Assembly (NCBI GenBank): GCA_030430845.1
Contig: JAUIKE010000004.1
Span: 35,548 to 99,547 of the forward strand
Length of the DNA: 64,000 nucleotides
Source of the DNA: Bacteroidia bacterium
GTDB taxonomy: Bacteria > Bacteroidota > Bacteroidia > Chitinophagales > Saprospiraceae
Direction of reading: 5' to 3'
How positions within the stretch are numbered: the stretch's first letter is position 1; each line of letters starts with the position of its first letter. Positions 8,823 to 17,532 of this stretch are shown here, piece by piece. The notes beneath the pieces were generated by a model. That model was not told the DNA's origin. It ran no database searches and saw only the letters and a program-made list of their open reading frames with translations. The position numbers and the translations under genes were made by a program.

Positions 8823-9056
8823 ATGATTGACTGGAGAGTACATATCGAATCAAATCCCTCTATCATGTACGGTAAACCGGTGATTAGAAATACCAGAATA
8901 CCGGCTGATTTGATTTTGGAAAAATTATCTGAAGGAGAAACACTTGAGGAGTTACTAGAGGCTTACCCTCGAATCAGAAGAGAAGACATATTTGCAGTAC
9001 TTGCTTTTGCAGCTGCAACCATCAAAAATGAGGTAGTTTATTCTATAGCTTCCTAA
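8823..9056 (+). CDS. DUF433 antitoxin-like protein
   Basis: 77 residues, typical DUF433 length. Diagnostic segments are SIMYGKPVIRNTRIPADLIL (residues 14-33) and EELLEAYPRIRREDIFAVLAF (42-62), the latter a helix-turn-helix-like region. DUF433 proteins are commonly paired with a downstream PIN-like DUF5615 protein and are interpreted as antitoxins of a toxin-antitoxin module. Here the partner begins 4 bp after the stop codon, so the two are certainly co-transcribed. Confidence 0.88.
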   Translation: MIDWRVHIESNPSIMYGKPVIRNTRIPADLILEKLSEGETLEELLEAYPRIRREDIFAVLAFAAATIKNEVVYSIAS

Positions 9057-9060
9057 TACC

Positions 9061-9420
9061 ATGAAAAAATTTCTTGCAGATGAAAGTGTCGATTTCAGGA
9101 TAATAAAATCATTGAGAAATGACGGATTTGAGATTGCAGCAATTGTCGAACTAGAATCAGGTATTAACGACGACAATGTATTAAAAATGGCAGTCGAATT
9201 AGAGGCAATACTCCTAACTGAGGATAAAGATTTTGGAGAATTAACGTTTCGGCTACAAAAACCTAATAAAGGAATTATCCTGATTCGGATGAGTGGAGAA
9301 GCAATTGAGAATAAGATCAAAAAATTAAAAGAGGTTCTGGAAAAGCACTTAGACGAATTAGGAAATAAATTTACAGTTATTACGTCACGAAAGATTAGAA
9401 TTAAAGACCTAGGTAAATAA
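9061..9420 (+). CDS. DUF5615 PIN-like nuclease/toxin-family protein
   Basis: 119 residues. The start KKFLADESVDFRIIKSLRND places conserved acidic residues (D7, E8) at the first PIN-like strand, and AILLTEDKDFGELTFR (about 60-75) carries the second acidic cluster (E, D, D). This matches the DUF5615/Mut7-C PIN-like fold. With DUF433 directly upstream it forms a likely toxin-antitoxin-like pair; RNase activity is inferred from the fold only. The pair sits in an AT-rich island (about 8.37-9.42 kb) unlike its neighbours. Confidence 0.85.
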   Translation: MKKFLADESVDFRIIKSLRNDGFEIAAIVELESGINDDNVLKMAVELEAILLTEDKDFGELTFRLQKPNKGIILIRMSGEAIENKIKKLKEVLEKHLDELGNKFTVITSRKIRIKDLGK

Positions 9421-9437
9421 AGTAATAAAAACATCCA

Positions 9438-10517
9438 TTGAGAGTCACCACCAAACTAACACTCTGCCTAAGCATCCTTTGCACACTCCTTTCTTGCCAG
9501 GGGCAAAACCAGCCCGAAAAAACAGCCATGCAAACCGAAGGCTCCCCTGGAAAAACGGTTTCGGCGCTTGACTCAAGGATCTGGGTAATTTTCCAGGACC
9601 ACCAAGACAACTTTTGGTTCGGAAGTAACGGAAGCGGCGTATACCGATATGACGGCCAAAACTTAAAACAATTCACCAGTGAAGACGGCTTAGCCAGTAA
9701 CCAAATTCGGGGTATTCAGGAAGATAAAACGGGGAATGTCTTCTTTGACACACCTGGGGGAGTAAGCAAATTTGACGGAACTACCTTTACGACCCTCCAG
9801 CCGGTAAAACCAAGCGACAATAAATGGCAACTAGAGCCCGATGACCTTTGGTTTAATGGAAATGGAGATATCCAAGGGGCCTATCGATATGATGGAAAAA
9901 CCTTGTATCATTTGGAGTTTGACTTAAAAAAGTTGAAGGTGGATCGTGAGAACCCTCAATCCAGCCTCTATGGGGTATTCAGCACCTACAAAGATAGCAA
10001 GGGGAATATCTGGTTGGGTACGCTTGGTGCAGGCGTTTGTCGGTACGATGGTAACGTTATTACCTGGATTCGCGAAAAGGATTTGTTTGTGCTGGATGAC
10101 GGCCGGGCCCCCGGTGTGCGAGCCATGATTGAGGACAAGGACGGCCATTTTTGGCTCAGCAACACCTTGCATCGCTACAAAATATATCCCAGAAATTTAA
10201 TGACCCAAAAAGAAGATTTGGTTCAATACGATCAACTAGCAGGAATAAAACCGAGGCCAGGGTCGGATGAAATGACTTTCCCTTACTTTATGTCGGCAGT
10301 ACTGGATGAGAGCGAAAATCTTTGGATGACCACTTACGGCAATGGAGCCTGGAAATATGACGGAGAAAAGCTTGTTAATTATCAAATTGAGGAGGAGGGT
10401 GCCAATGTTTTAATGATCTCTATTTATAAAGACCGGCAAGATGTGCTTTGGCTCGCAACGGATAATGCAGGAGTTTATCGGTTCAATGGAGAGGCTTTTG
10501 AAAAATTTTTACCTTAG
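9438..10517 (+). CDS. Lipoprotein with two-component-regulator-type beta-propeller repeats
   Basis: 359 residues read from a TTG at 9438. The TTG is preferred because it gives a complete lipoprotein signal (LTLCLSILCTLLSCQG, lipobox LLSC); the first ATG is inside the mature region. The body contains repeated propeller blades of the reg_prop type: IFQDHQDNFWFGSNGSGVYR, IQEDKTGNVFFDTPGGVSKF, KDSKGNIWLGTLGAGVCRYD, LDESENLWMTTYGNGAWKYD and KDRQDVLWLATDNAGVYRFN. Such propellers form the sensor part of hybrid two-component systems, but here no kinase follows, so this is a free-standing outer-surface or periplasmic propeller. Ligand unknown. Confidence 0.82.
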   Translation: MRVTTKLTLCLSILCTLLSCQGQNQPEKTAMQTEGSPGKTVSALDSRIWVIFQDHQDNFWFGSNGSGVYRYDGQNLKQFTSEDGLASNQIRGIQEDKTGNVFFDTPGGVSKFDGTTFTTLQPVKPSDNKWQLEPDDLWFNGNGDIQGAYRYDGKTLYHLEFDLKKLKVDRENPQSSLYGVFSTYKDSKGNIWLGTLGAGVCRYDGNVITWIREKDLFVLDDGRAPGVRAMIEDKDGHFWLSNTLHRYKIYPRNLMTQKEDLVQYDQLAGIKPRPGSDEMTFPYFMSAVLDESENLWMTTYGNGAWKYDGEKLVNYQIEEEGANVLMISIYKDRQDVLWLATDNAGVYRFNGEAFEKFLP

Positions 10518-10535
10518 GGGAAATCTTGCTGTTGG

Positions 10536-10572
10536 GGTTGTGTAAAAAGGCCGAAGGACTTTTTACACAACC
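10536..10572 (+). terminator. Terminator hairpin of the conserved-core family
   Basis: Arms 10536-10549 and 10559-10572 (GGTTGTGTAAAAAG and its complement), with inner GCCGAAGGA. It lies 18 bp after the propeller gene stop. The core AAAAAGGCCGAAGGACTTTTT is shared with hairpins near 7432, 13637 and 22291, while the outer stem differs. Confidence 0.7.
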
Positions 10573-10583
10573 AATAATATTAC

Positions 10584-10901
10584 GTTGGTGGCGGTTTCCA
10601 AACCGCCTTACCCAATATATGACCAGTTTCCAAACTGGTGATTATTAACTCCAGCTTGGAAACTAATAAAAGATGGTCCTTTCTGGGACTGAGGGAATCC
10701 CCAAAACCTATTTTATTTAAATTTAGGCGTAAAATAAGCTTACTTTTAAGTCTACTCTAAACCAGAAGAAATTAGACCTAAAGGGATATCTTACTTTATT
10801 TTTGGAGGTTCTAATATGAATGTTTCTCGTCTCAGGCGGGGTTTCGCCAGTTTGGAAACTGGCGAGGTATGTGGTACGGCGGTTTGGAAACCGCCACCAA
10901 C
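10584..10901. mobile_element. MITE-like element with 24-bp perfect terminal inverted repeats
   Basis: The left end 10584-10607 (starting GTTGGTGGCGGTTTCC) and the right end 10878-10901 are exact inverted copies. A second inverted pair follows inside at the same 15-bp spacing on both sides: 10623-10638 and 10847-10862 (CCAGTTTCCAAACTGG and its relative). Each unit is itself a small palindrome. The 318-bp interior has no credible gene. No clear target-site duplication was found, so mobility is inferred from symmetry only. It fills most of the 400-bp gap before the glycoside hydrolase gene. Confidence 0.55.
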
Positions 10902-10917
10902 TAAAGACTGAAAGCAA

Positions 10918-12309
10918 ATGAAAAAAACGGTGTACATCCTATTATTCTTACTCTCAGCTTGCTCTTCCATCGAGGAAAAGATGCCCCAAAACACCCTCCC
11001 CCTCCTCCAAATTTCCGATAACGGGCGCTTCTTCCAGGAGGAGAACGGCCGCCCTTTCTTCTGGCTGGGGGATACGGCCTGGCTACTTTTTTCCAAACTA
11101 AACAGAGAAGAAGTAGCGCAATACCTGGACGACCGGGCCGAAAAAGGCTTTAATGTAATCCAGGTGATGGTCCTGCATCAGCTGGAATTGGCTAATGTTT
11201 ATGGCGATTCCGCTCTGATTCGTGGAGATGTATCTCGTCCAATGACCACAGAGGGCAGCACTTTCGAGAATCCGGATGCCTATGATTATTGGGATCATGT
11301 GGACTATGCGATAGAACTGGCCGCGGAAAAAGGCTTGTACATGGCCCTGGTGCCGGTTTGGGGTTCGAATGTCAGAGGTGGTGGCGTGAGCCCTGAACAA
11401 GCAGAGGCATATGCAACCTGGCTCGCTCAGCGTTACGCTGATAAAACAAATATCATCTGGCTGAACGGTGGCGATACGAAGGGCGATCAGAATACGGCTG
11501 TTTGGGAAGGCATTGGCCGGCAACTTCGTCAACATGCTCCCCGTCATTTGATTACCTTTCATCCGTTTGGCCGGACGAAATCTTCCATGTGGTTTCATGA
11601 TGCCGACTGGCTGGACTTCAATATGTTCCAATCCGGGCACCGACGCTACGATCAGGATGATACCGAGCTGGCCTACGGACAGGATAACTGGAAATACGTT
11701 CGGGATGACTATGTCCTTCGCCCAGTAAAGCCCACATTGGACGGTGAGCCTTCCTACGAAGGGATTCCCCAGGGCCTACACGACCCCACTGAGCCTTACT
11801 GGACAGCCGATGATGTAAGAAGATACGCTTATTGGTCGGCCTTTGCCGGGGGCTGCGGCTTCACCTACGGGCATAGTGGGGTCATGCAGATGCACAAGCC
11901 CGGCGATGAAAATCCTGCTTACGGAGTAAGAGAATACTGGACCGAAGCCTTGAATGCGCCTGGTGCCAGGCAAATGGTCCATCTGAAAAAGCTTATGCTC
12001 TTCCAGTCTTTCTTTGACCGCGTGCCCGATCAATCTTTAATCGCCTCCGGTCAGGGTGAGCGATACGATTATCAAATAGCTACCCGTGGGAAGGATTATG
12101 CTTTCATTTACACCTATAATGGACGTGAAATTCAGGTGAATGCGAGTCAGCTGGAAGGGGATAAAATACAGGCTTCCTGGTTTAATCCGCGTACGGGCGA
12201 AACGACTTTGATCCGTGAATTTGAAAAGAAGGGAATGGAAAGTTTTGATCCGCCAGGGGAAATGGAGGATGGGAATGATTGGGTGCTCATAATTTTAGCG
12301 AGCAAGTAG
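10918..12309 (+). CDS. DUF4038 / GH140-like glycoside hydrolase lipoprotein
   Basis: 463 residues with a lipoprotein signal (VYILLFLLSACSS, lipobox LSAC). The mature part follows the DUF4038 pattern of apiosidase-like GH140 enzymes: NGRPFFWLGDTAWLLFSKLN (residues 41-60), a TIM-barrel section with DYAIELAAEKGLYMALVPVW and TNIIWLNGGDTKGD, then DWLDFNMFQSGH and VKPTLDGEPSYEGIP, whose Asp/Glu positions are where this family has its catalytic acids. The last 90 residues form the usual beta-sandwich add-on (DYAFIYTYNGREIQV, WFNPRTGETTLI). It likely acts on plant or algal polysaccharide side chains at the cell surface; the exact sugar is not readable. Confidence 0.85.
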   Translation: MKKTVYILLFLLSACSSIEEKMPQNTLPLLQISDNGRFFQEENGRPFFWLGDTAWLLFSKLNREEVAQYLDDRAEKGFNVIQVMVLHQLELANVYGDSALIRGDVSRPMTTEGSTFENPDAYDYWDHVDYAIELAAEKGLYMALVPVWGSNVRGGGVSPEQAEAYATWLAQRYADKTNIIWLNGGDTKGDQNTAVWEGIGRQLRQHAPRHLITFHPFGRTKSSMWFHDADWLDFNMFQSGHRRYDQDDTELAYGQDNWKYVRDDYVLRPVKPTLDGEPSYEGIPQGLHDPTEPYWTADDVRRYAYWSAFAGGCGFTYGHSGVMQMHKPGDENPAYGVREYWTEALNAPGARQMVHLKKLMLFQSFFDRVPDQSLIASGQGERYDYQIATRGKDYAFIYTYNGREIQVNASQLEGDKIQASWFNPRTGETTLIREFEKKGMESFDPPGEMEDGNDWVLIILASK

Positions 12310-12357
12310 TTATAATTTCCTTCCCTCAGGGAAGGAAATTATAACTACTTGCTCGCT
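12297..12357. terminator. 30-bp near-loopless palindromic bidirectional terminator
   Basis: Arms 12297-12326 and 12328-12357 are perfectly complementary around a single C at 12327. Both stop codons (plus 12307-12309, minus 12345-12347) and the final three sense codons of both genes lie inside the arms, so the two unrelated proteins both end Ala-Ser-Lys. Confidence 0.85.
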
Positions 12358-13613
12358 TCTTCTATTTCTCGTTCTGGATCTAATTTCACTACCTTGACCG
12401 TCTCGATCTTCGTGTCGCTTACCAGTTCAAGGATGAAAAGGTAATCGTTGAGTTCGATCTCGGCGCCTTGCTCGGGGATCGTCTCCGTAGTCATGACGAG
12501 GTAGCCGGACAGGGTTTGGTATTCCCCCTCGGGGAGCTTGATGCCTTCGTATTTTTCATTCAGATAGTCTATTTCAAGTCGCCCGGAGAACACCCATTCC
12601 GTATCGGAAATTTCTTTTTCTATATGTTCTTCTTCATCGTGCTCGTCTTCAATTTCACCGAAAATTTCTTCCAAAATATCCTCTAGTGTAATAACTCCGG
12701 AGATACTGCCGAATTCATCCACCACACAAGCGATACTCATGTTTTCTTTGATGAGCTTGTTCATCAGATCGGTCACACGCATGACCTCTGGAACAAAAGG
12801 GATTTCCAAAAGTATGGATCGGATGTTTTTGGGCTGGCTGAGTAATTGCTGGTGATGGACATACCCTAGCACATTATCGATCTCTCCGTCGACGATGACG
12901 ATCCTGGACAACTTGGTTTCTATGAACAACTTTTCCAGTTCTTCTACACTGGCAGACACGTCAATGCTTTCGATTTCCGGGCGCGGGACCATGCTGTCCC
13001 TTACCCTGGTTTCTTTCAGGTTCAGGGCTTTTCCGAACAACTCCTTATCAATGTCATTTTCGGCATCCGTCTGAGAATCGTTGATGAAGTTCTCCAGGTC
13101 GATGCGGGTAAAAGCGGCTTCGTCCGTTTCGGTGGTGGGTTTGAAGACTAATTTTAGAATGAAATTGGATAATTTGCCCATGATCCAGGATGGGATCAGC
13201 AGCAAAAATTGGATTAACTTGAGTGGATAAGCAAGAAAATAAAGTATATCGTCCGCATACAGTCGGAAAAGGGTTTTCGGTAAGAACTCGCCAAAGATCA
13301 GGACGACAATAGTGATAATCAGGGTGTCAACTAGTAGCAGAACAAAGCTATTGGTAAAAAAAGTCTCGTAATAGCCATGAAGCAGGCTCGTCATCATAAT
13401 GGTGAAAACCACCAGGGCGATGTTGTTGCCCACCAGCATAGTGCCGAGAAAAGAGGCTGGATCATCATAAAACTTAGCCAGAATATTTCCTCTGGTGGCT
13501 CCCTTTTTCTTTTTGAGCTCAATACGCAGCTTATTCGCAGAGATGAAGGCAATCTCCGAACCCGAGAACAGCGCAGATAAGAATAGGAACAGTAATATAA
13601 TGGCTATCGTCAT
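12345..13613 (-). CDS. CNNM/CorC-family membrane protein (DUF21-CBS-transporter-associated domain)
   Basis: 422 residues. Residues 1-140 form the DUF21 (CNNM) membrane domain with the signature ALFSGSEIAFISANKLRIEL. Two CBS units follow (MVPRPEIESIDVSASVEELE and INKLIKENMSIACVVDEFGS-like region; about 205-330), then acidic linker EIEDEHDEEEHIEKE and a C-terminal CorC/HlyC domain (VFSGRLEIDYLNEKY). The family transports or regulates divalent cations; Bacteroidota members include GldE, linked to gliding lipoprotein assembly. Which role applies is uncertain. It lies downstream of lptC, a common Bacteroidota neighbourhood. Confidence 0.88.
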   Translation of the reverse strand: MTIAIILLFLFLSALFSGSEIAFISANKLRIELKKKKGATRGNILAKFYDDPASFLGTMLVGNNIALVVFTIMMTSLLHGYYETFFTNSFVLLLVDTLIITIVVLIFGEFLPKTLFRLYADDILYFLAYPLKLIQFLLLIPSWIMGKLSNFILKLVFKPTTETDEAAFTRIDLENFINDSQTDAENDIDKELFGKALNLKETRVRDSMVPRPEIESIDVSASVEELEKLFIETKLSRIVIVDGEIDNVLGYVHHQQLLSQPKNIRSILLEIPFVPEVMRVTDLMNKLIKENMSIACVVDEFGSISGVITLEDILEEIFGEIEDEHDEEEHIEKEISDTEWVFSGRLEIDYLNEKYEGIKLPEGEYQTLSGYLVMTTETIPEQGAEIELNDYLFILELVSDTKIETVKVVKLDPEREIEEASK

Positions 13614-13624
13614 AGAATTTATTC

Positions 13625-13668
13625 TATGGCGGCATGAAAAAAACCGAAGGACTTTTTCGTGCCGCTAT
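13625..13668 (-). terminator. Intercistronic hairpin of the conserved-core family
   Basis: Outer arms TATGGCGGCATGAAAAA and TTTTTCGTGCCGCTATG pair with a few G-U pairs around ACCGAAGGAC. The core at 13637-13657 matches the other copies. It lies between lptC and the CNNM gene. A second small palindrome, CATAGAAT-TT-ATTCTATG (13611-13628), contains the CNNM start codon. Confidence 0.6.
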
Positions 13669-13712
13669 GCTACTTTTTTCGATGCTAAAGGTTTTTTGGG
13701 AATTTTCCAAAT

Positions 13713-14273
13713 TTACTCCAATTCTTTAGACAAACTTTGTATGCCCTTGCTTCCACTATTGGATCTGAATTTGATATTCTTGAAGTTTTGATCAGCTTCG
13801 AAATAGCGGGTAAAGATAGTGTCTTCCGGAGTAATAATGGCGGCAAATCGGTTGGTATAAACCTTTTGGGTGCGCTCGTTCCAGGTTAGTTCTTCTGTTT
13901 CCAGGCGCTGGTCATTGGCACTTTCCCAAACGACGCTATCCCGCACGATGACCTGGTCCTGGTTGTCAAATCGAATGCCGTAATTAGCTTTTAAGGTACT
14001 GGTCAATTCCAGGTTTTCTCCGTAAAAAAACACCTCCAATCCATCCGGGAATTCCTGGCGGGGTTCTCGCCGGTCCGTATGATTCAACATAGTAGGGCCC
14101 GTAACTTTCACCCGGATCTCTGCCGAATCACTGTAAAGTATCTCTACATTTTCAGCTTTTTCGACCCCTAATTCAGGGAAAAATTGGTCTGTAGGGGCCG
14201 TTTCCTGTTTTTGACAAGCCACTAAACCAATCAGACCAACAACAAGAATATGAAACATCTTTATTTTGGGCAT
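13713..14273 (-). CDS. lptC: LPS export ABC transporter periplasmic protein LptC
   Basis: 186 residues from the ATG at 14271-14273; a GTG at 14294 would add seven residues. The N-terminus MFHILVVGLIGLVACQKQ is a lipoprotein-type signal or anchor (lipobox LVAC). The mature part matches the LptC/OstA-like pattern: ENVEILYSDSAEIRVKVTGP, FPDGLEVFFYGENLELTSTL, TLKANYGIRFDNQDQVIVRD and LETEELTWNERTQKVYTNRF. LptC forms the periplasmic bridge passing lipopolysaccharide from LptBFG to LptA. It follows the large T9SS protein by 24 bp and precedes the CNNM gene. Confidence 0.85.
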   Translation of the reverse strand: MPKIKMFHILVVGLIGLVACQKQETAPTDQFFPELGVEKAENVEILYSDSAEIRVKVTGPTMLNHTDRREPRQEFPDGLEVFFYGENLELTSTLKANYGIRFDNQDQVIVRDSVVWESANDQRLETEELTWNERTQKVYTNRFAAIITPEDTIFTRYFEADQNFKNIKFRSNSGSKGIQSLSKELE

Positions 14274-14297
14274 ACCACGTTTTTTTTCGGCCACAAG

Positions 14298-17285
14298 TTA
14301 GCGAATTAGCGTAATATCCCCCTTGTATTGTAGGGTAGTGCCGTTTATAAATTGAATTTCGATCAGATAAACATAGGTGCCCGAGGGCATCTTCCGATCA
14401 TCATACCGGCCGTTCCATCCCGCCGATTCCTGGCCAAAGGCAATATTCGAGCGGTCAAAAATTAGATTACCCCAGCGGTCAAACACCTTCATATTGTTGA
14501 TCTGCTCAGCAGCAGGCCCACCATAAGCTGTGAAGTAATCATTCTTGCCGTCGTTATTGGGCGAAAAAACGTTGGGAATGTAAATCGGACGGGAATCATC
14601 CACAAATATCGTGACAGAATCCAGTGCACTACAGGCATCGCCATTCGTGATCGTAACTTTATATCGGGTATCCACCACCGGCATTACGCGAGGGTCCGGA
14701 CAGTTCAGACAGCTTAGCGAATCAGTCGGGTTACTCATCCAGCCAAAGCTGACGCCCTGATCAGTTGTGATAGCTCGTAGGATCGTAGATTCGCCAAGTT
14801 TGATCGTTCGGTCTTCTCCCAATTCCACCAGCAAGGAAGGTGGCTGGGTCAATTCCACTTCAATGGAATCCAGGCATCCGCCGGCATCCAGAACATAGGC
14901 CAAATAGCGATTGGCCGGCAATCCTGTAACAGTAGGCTGTAATTGGAAAAAAATGCCGTTGGGACTATATTCATAAGGAGGGGTGCCCCCGATACCCATT
15001 AAAGTCATGGTGCCGGTGGAGTCACCAAAGCAAATAATGTCTTCAGTGTTGGTCACTTCCAAATCCAGAAGTGGCGGCTCTGTAATGTCGATCTGCCCTT
15101 CTATTTCACAGTCGTTTCCATCTAGCACTGTAACAAAATAGGAGCCTACCGAGAGGTTCCTAATGATGGAATCCCTTTGTCCATTTGCCCATTGATAGGA
15201 ATAATTGCCAACTCCTCCCGTAATCAGAGCCGTAGCTACCCCATCCGAAAAGCCATTACAGCTGGCATTGCGTTGGTCAAAATCCAAAATAAGAGGCGGA
15301 TGATCATTCATCTCAAATTCGAAAAAGCCTTTACAAAGGTTGGCGTCCTGGACTTCCACCGTATATACCCCGGCCGGAATTTGCCGTAGGGAGTTATCAT
15401 TTACAAAACCCCGTCCGTCGGCCCAGTTGTATTGATAACTAGGTAGTCCATTGTCAATAATAACCTCAATCCGGCCATCCGAAAAGCCGGTGCAAGAGGG
15501 TTGCGAAACGGGGTTAACGCTGGGGTTCAATACTAACTGTAACTCCAAGACCGGAATTTCGAGATCAATCTCACAGTTGTTGCCATCTCGCATGGTAAGT
15601 TGATAAATATCCGATCGAAGGTTCTCAAAACGGTTTTCGGGACCGAATCCCTGGTTTTCAAAATTAAAGGAATAAGGAGCCGTACCGCCCGTAGTAATTA
15701 ACTCCAAAACCCCGTCTGTTCCCCCATCACAGGTCGGCATCGTGATGAGGGTATCAAACTCAAAGGCCTCGGGGCCTTCTACGACGAAGTTGAGCACCGT
15801 ATCGCAGGTGGCCCCATCCGTTATGGTCACTTCATAGGTGCCTACCATTAAACCATTGATGTCTTCCGTTGTATTGCCATCCGACCATTCATAATTCAGT
15901 GGTTGAAAATTGTTATTTACATCCAAATTTATGATACCGGTACTACCCGAGGGACAGAGCACATTCGAGACATCCGAACCCACATCAAACTGATCCGGGC
16001 AGCAAGTGACCTCTATGGTTTTAATGACGGTCACCTGACAGCCTTCGCCGGAGGTTACCGTAAGTACAACTGATTTCAGTCCCGGTGTGCTATAAGTGAC
16101 AGTGTGATTGCCTCTGCCGCTAGCGACTGCAGGACTTGAGCTGGGGCCAAAACTCCACTCCCAATCAATAATCGATCCTAAGGAATAAAAAGAAGCATCT
16201 TCGAAAACGATGGCCTGGCCGGTACAGGTTTCAGGGATATCCGTAGTGAAATCAGCCTGAGGTCCTACAAACTCTCCGGTCCCTCCAAAGGAGATCTCGA
16301 ATCCATTACCTGTCGAAGTGAAATTGTTGATCATCAAGGCATAGGTGCGACCTTCCAGCATATCGAGCGGCGCCAGAAAGTTATTTTGTGTAATGTTCCC
16401 ACATCCGGCCGGCTCGGAAATATCAGTATTGGCATTGTTTAAGCCGGTGGGGCCCATACATCGGCTCGGAAAATTAAAATCACCGGAGGCCATACATCGT
16501 AGGATCACTTTATTGCTGCAGTCGTTAGGACCGTTGGGCAGTTCATAAACGATAAAATCAAGATCATCTACCGCATTATTTGGAGTCAGGGTAAAGGTTA
16601 GGGTGCCATCGTTGGCAGCGGTCCAGACGAACCAGGTAGAGTTGGATTCCACATTAGCTCCGGAGCTGATACCAAAACATGGCGCTCCGTTAGATTCGGT
16701 AGGGTCGTTACCAGCCCCTGTCACACTTTGCACAATAAAAGACTCTTTGTTACAAAGGACTGAAGCGGTTGGGCAGTCCGAGCCTGGCTCTACCGGGGGG
16801 TTAAAGTTGTTAATACAGATTTGGAAAGAGCCCGTTTCGCCGTTTGGAGCTTGCACGCGTACCAGGTAAGGTACACCAACGGCCAAGCCCCCTTTATATA
16901 ATTCCACGATATTGTTGCCGTTTTGGTCTCTGGCACACTCTTCTTCGTTGATGGTACCGCCACAGCTTCCCAGGTAAAGGGCTACTTCGGGCCGTCGCAG
17001 CGTACCCCCTGGTGCTCCCCCACTAGTGGCACCTACCACTGTGATGGTAACATCGGTAGCCAGAGGGGTGAAGGTAAACCATACATCGTTTTGGCCGTCT
17101 GAAAAACAAGAGGCTCCACTGTAACCCGAGGGGGTTGCTCCTGCACTCGTATAGGCCTCAACGGGCGAACAGCCGTTGATCATATCGATGACGATGGCAT
17201 TTTCGCAATCATCATTAGCCGGCTGAGCCAGCAGGGAAAGGCTGTAGAAGAGGGAAAGAAAAATAATCGTAGATCCTAATCTCAT
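14298..17285 (-). CDS. Large T9SS type B (gliding motility-associated C-terminal) PKD/SprB-repeat protein
   Basis: 995 residues. A signal peptide (FLSLFYSLSLLAQPANDDCE) leads into two N-terminal CUB/pre-peptidase-like domains (ENAIVIDMINGCSPVEAYTS and SGADCPTASVLC-like regions). A PKD domain follows at about 345-425 (IDWEWSFGPSSSPAVASG), then five or six SprB-like repeats of the form SCNGFSDGVATALITGGVGN and SYQWANGQRDSIIRNLSVGS. The end carries the gliding-motility-associated C-terminal domain: PIYIPNVFSPNNDGKNDYFT through FDRWGNLIFDR to GTYVYLIEIQF. It is thus a T9SS-exported surface adhesin-like protein. Ligand unknown. Confidence 0.93.
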   Translation of the reverse strand: MRLGSTIIFLSLFYSLSLLAQPANDDCENAIVIDMINGCSPVEAYTSAGATPSGYSGASCFSDGQNDVWFTFTPLATDVTITVVGATSGGAPGGTLRRPEVALYLGSCGGTINEEECARDQNGNNIVELYKGGLAVGVPYLVRVQAPNGETGSFQICINNFNPPVEPGSDCPTASVLCNKESFIVQSVTGAGNDPTESNGAPCFGISSGANVESNSTWFVWTAANDGTLTFTLTPNNAVDDLDFIVYELPNGPNDCSNKVILRCMASGDFNFPSRCMGPTGLNNANTDISEPAGCGNITQNNFLAPLDMLEGRTYALMINNFTSTGNGFEISFGGTGEFVGPQADFTTDIPETCTGQAIVFEDASFYSLGSIIDWEWSFGPSSSPAVASGRGNHTVTYSTPGLKSVVLTVTSGEGCQVTVIKTIEVTCCPDQFDVGSDVSNVLCPSGSTGIINLDVNNNFQPLNYEWSDGNTTEDINGLMVGTYEVTITDGATCDTVLNFVVEGPEAFEFDTLITMPTCDGGTDGVLELITTGGTAPYSFNFENQGFGPENRFENLRSDIYQLTMRDGNNCEIDLEIPVLELQLVLNPSVNPVSQPSCTGFSDGRIEVIIDNGLPSYQYNWADGRGFVNDNSLRQIPAGVYTVEVQDANLCKGFFEFEMNDHPPLILDFDQRNASCNGFSDGVATALITGGVGNYSYQWANGQRDSIIRNLSVGSYFVTVLDGNDCEIEGQIDITEPPLLDLEVTNTEDIICFGDSTGTMTLMGIGGTPPYEYSPNGIFFQLQPTVTGLPANRYLAYVLDAGGCLDSIEVELTQPPSLLVELGEDRTIKLGESTILRAITTDQGVSFGWMSNPTDSLSCLNCPDPRVMPVVDTRYKVTITNGDACSALDSVTIFVDDSRPIYIPNVFSPNNDGKNDYFTAYGGPAAEQINNMKVFDRWGNLIFDRSNIAFGQESAGWNGRYDDRKMPSGTYVYLIEIQFINGTTLQYKGDITLIR

Positions 17286-17532
17286 AGTTGTGGTCTTTTC
17301 AGAAAAAGTTTTTATTTAGTCAGCCAGGCTGATAAGCTCAGAATATATAGAACCTCAGAGAGGCGTAATATTGGTACATGCAAGATTTCCATCTTTCTGA
17401 GTTTTAAAGTAATTTCAACAATATTAACGCTTTATGGATACATATTGTGTTGAAAAAAATTGTTTTCTACACATCAAAAAGTCAGAATTGTTGACTGATT
17501 GACGAAAAAAAATCGAGGGCACCATTTTATAC

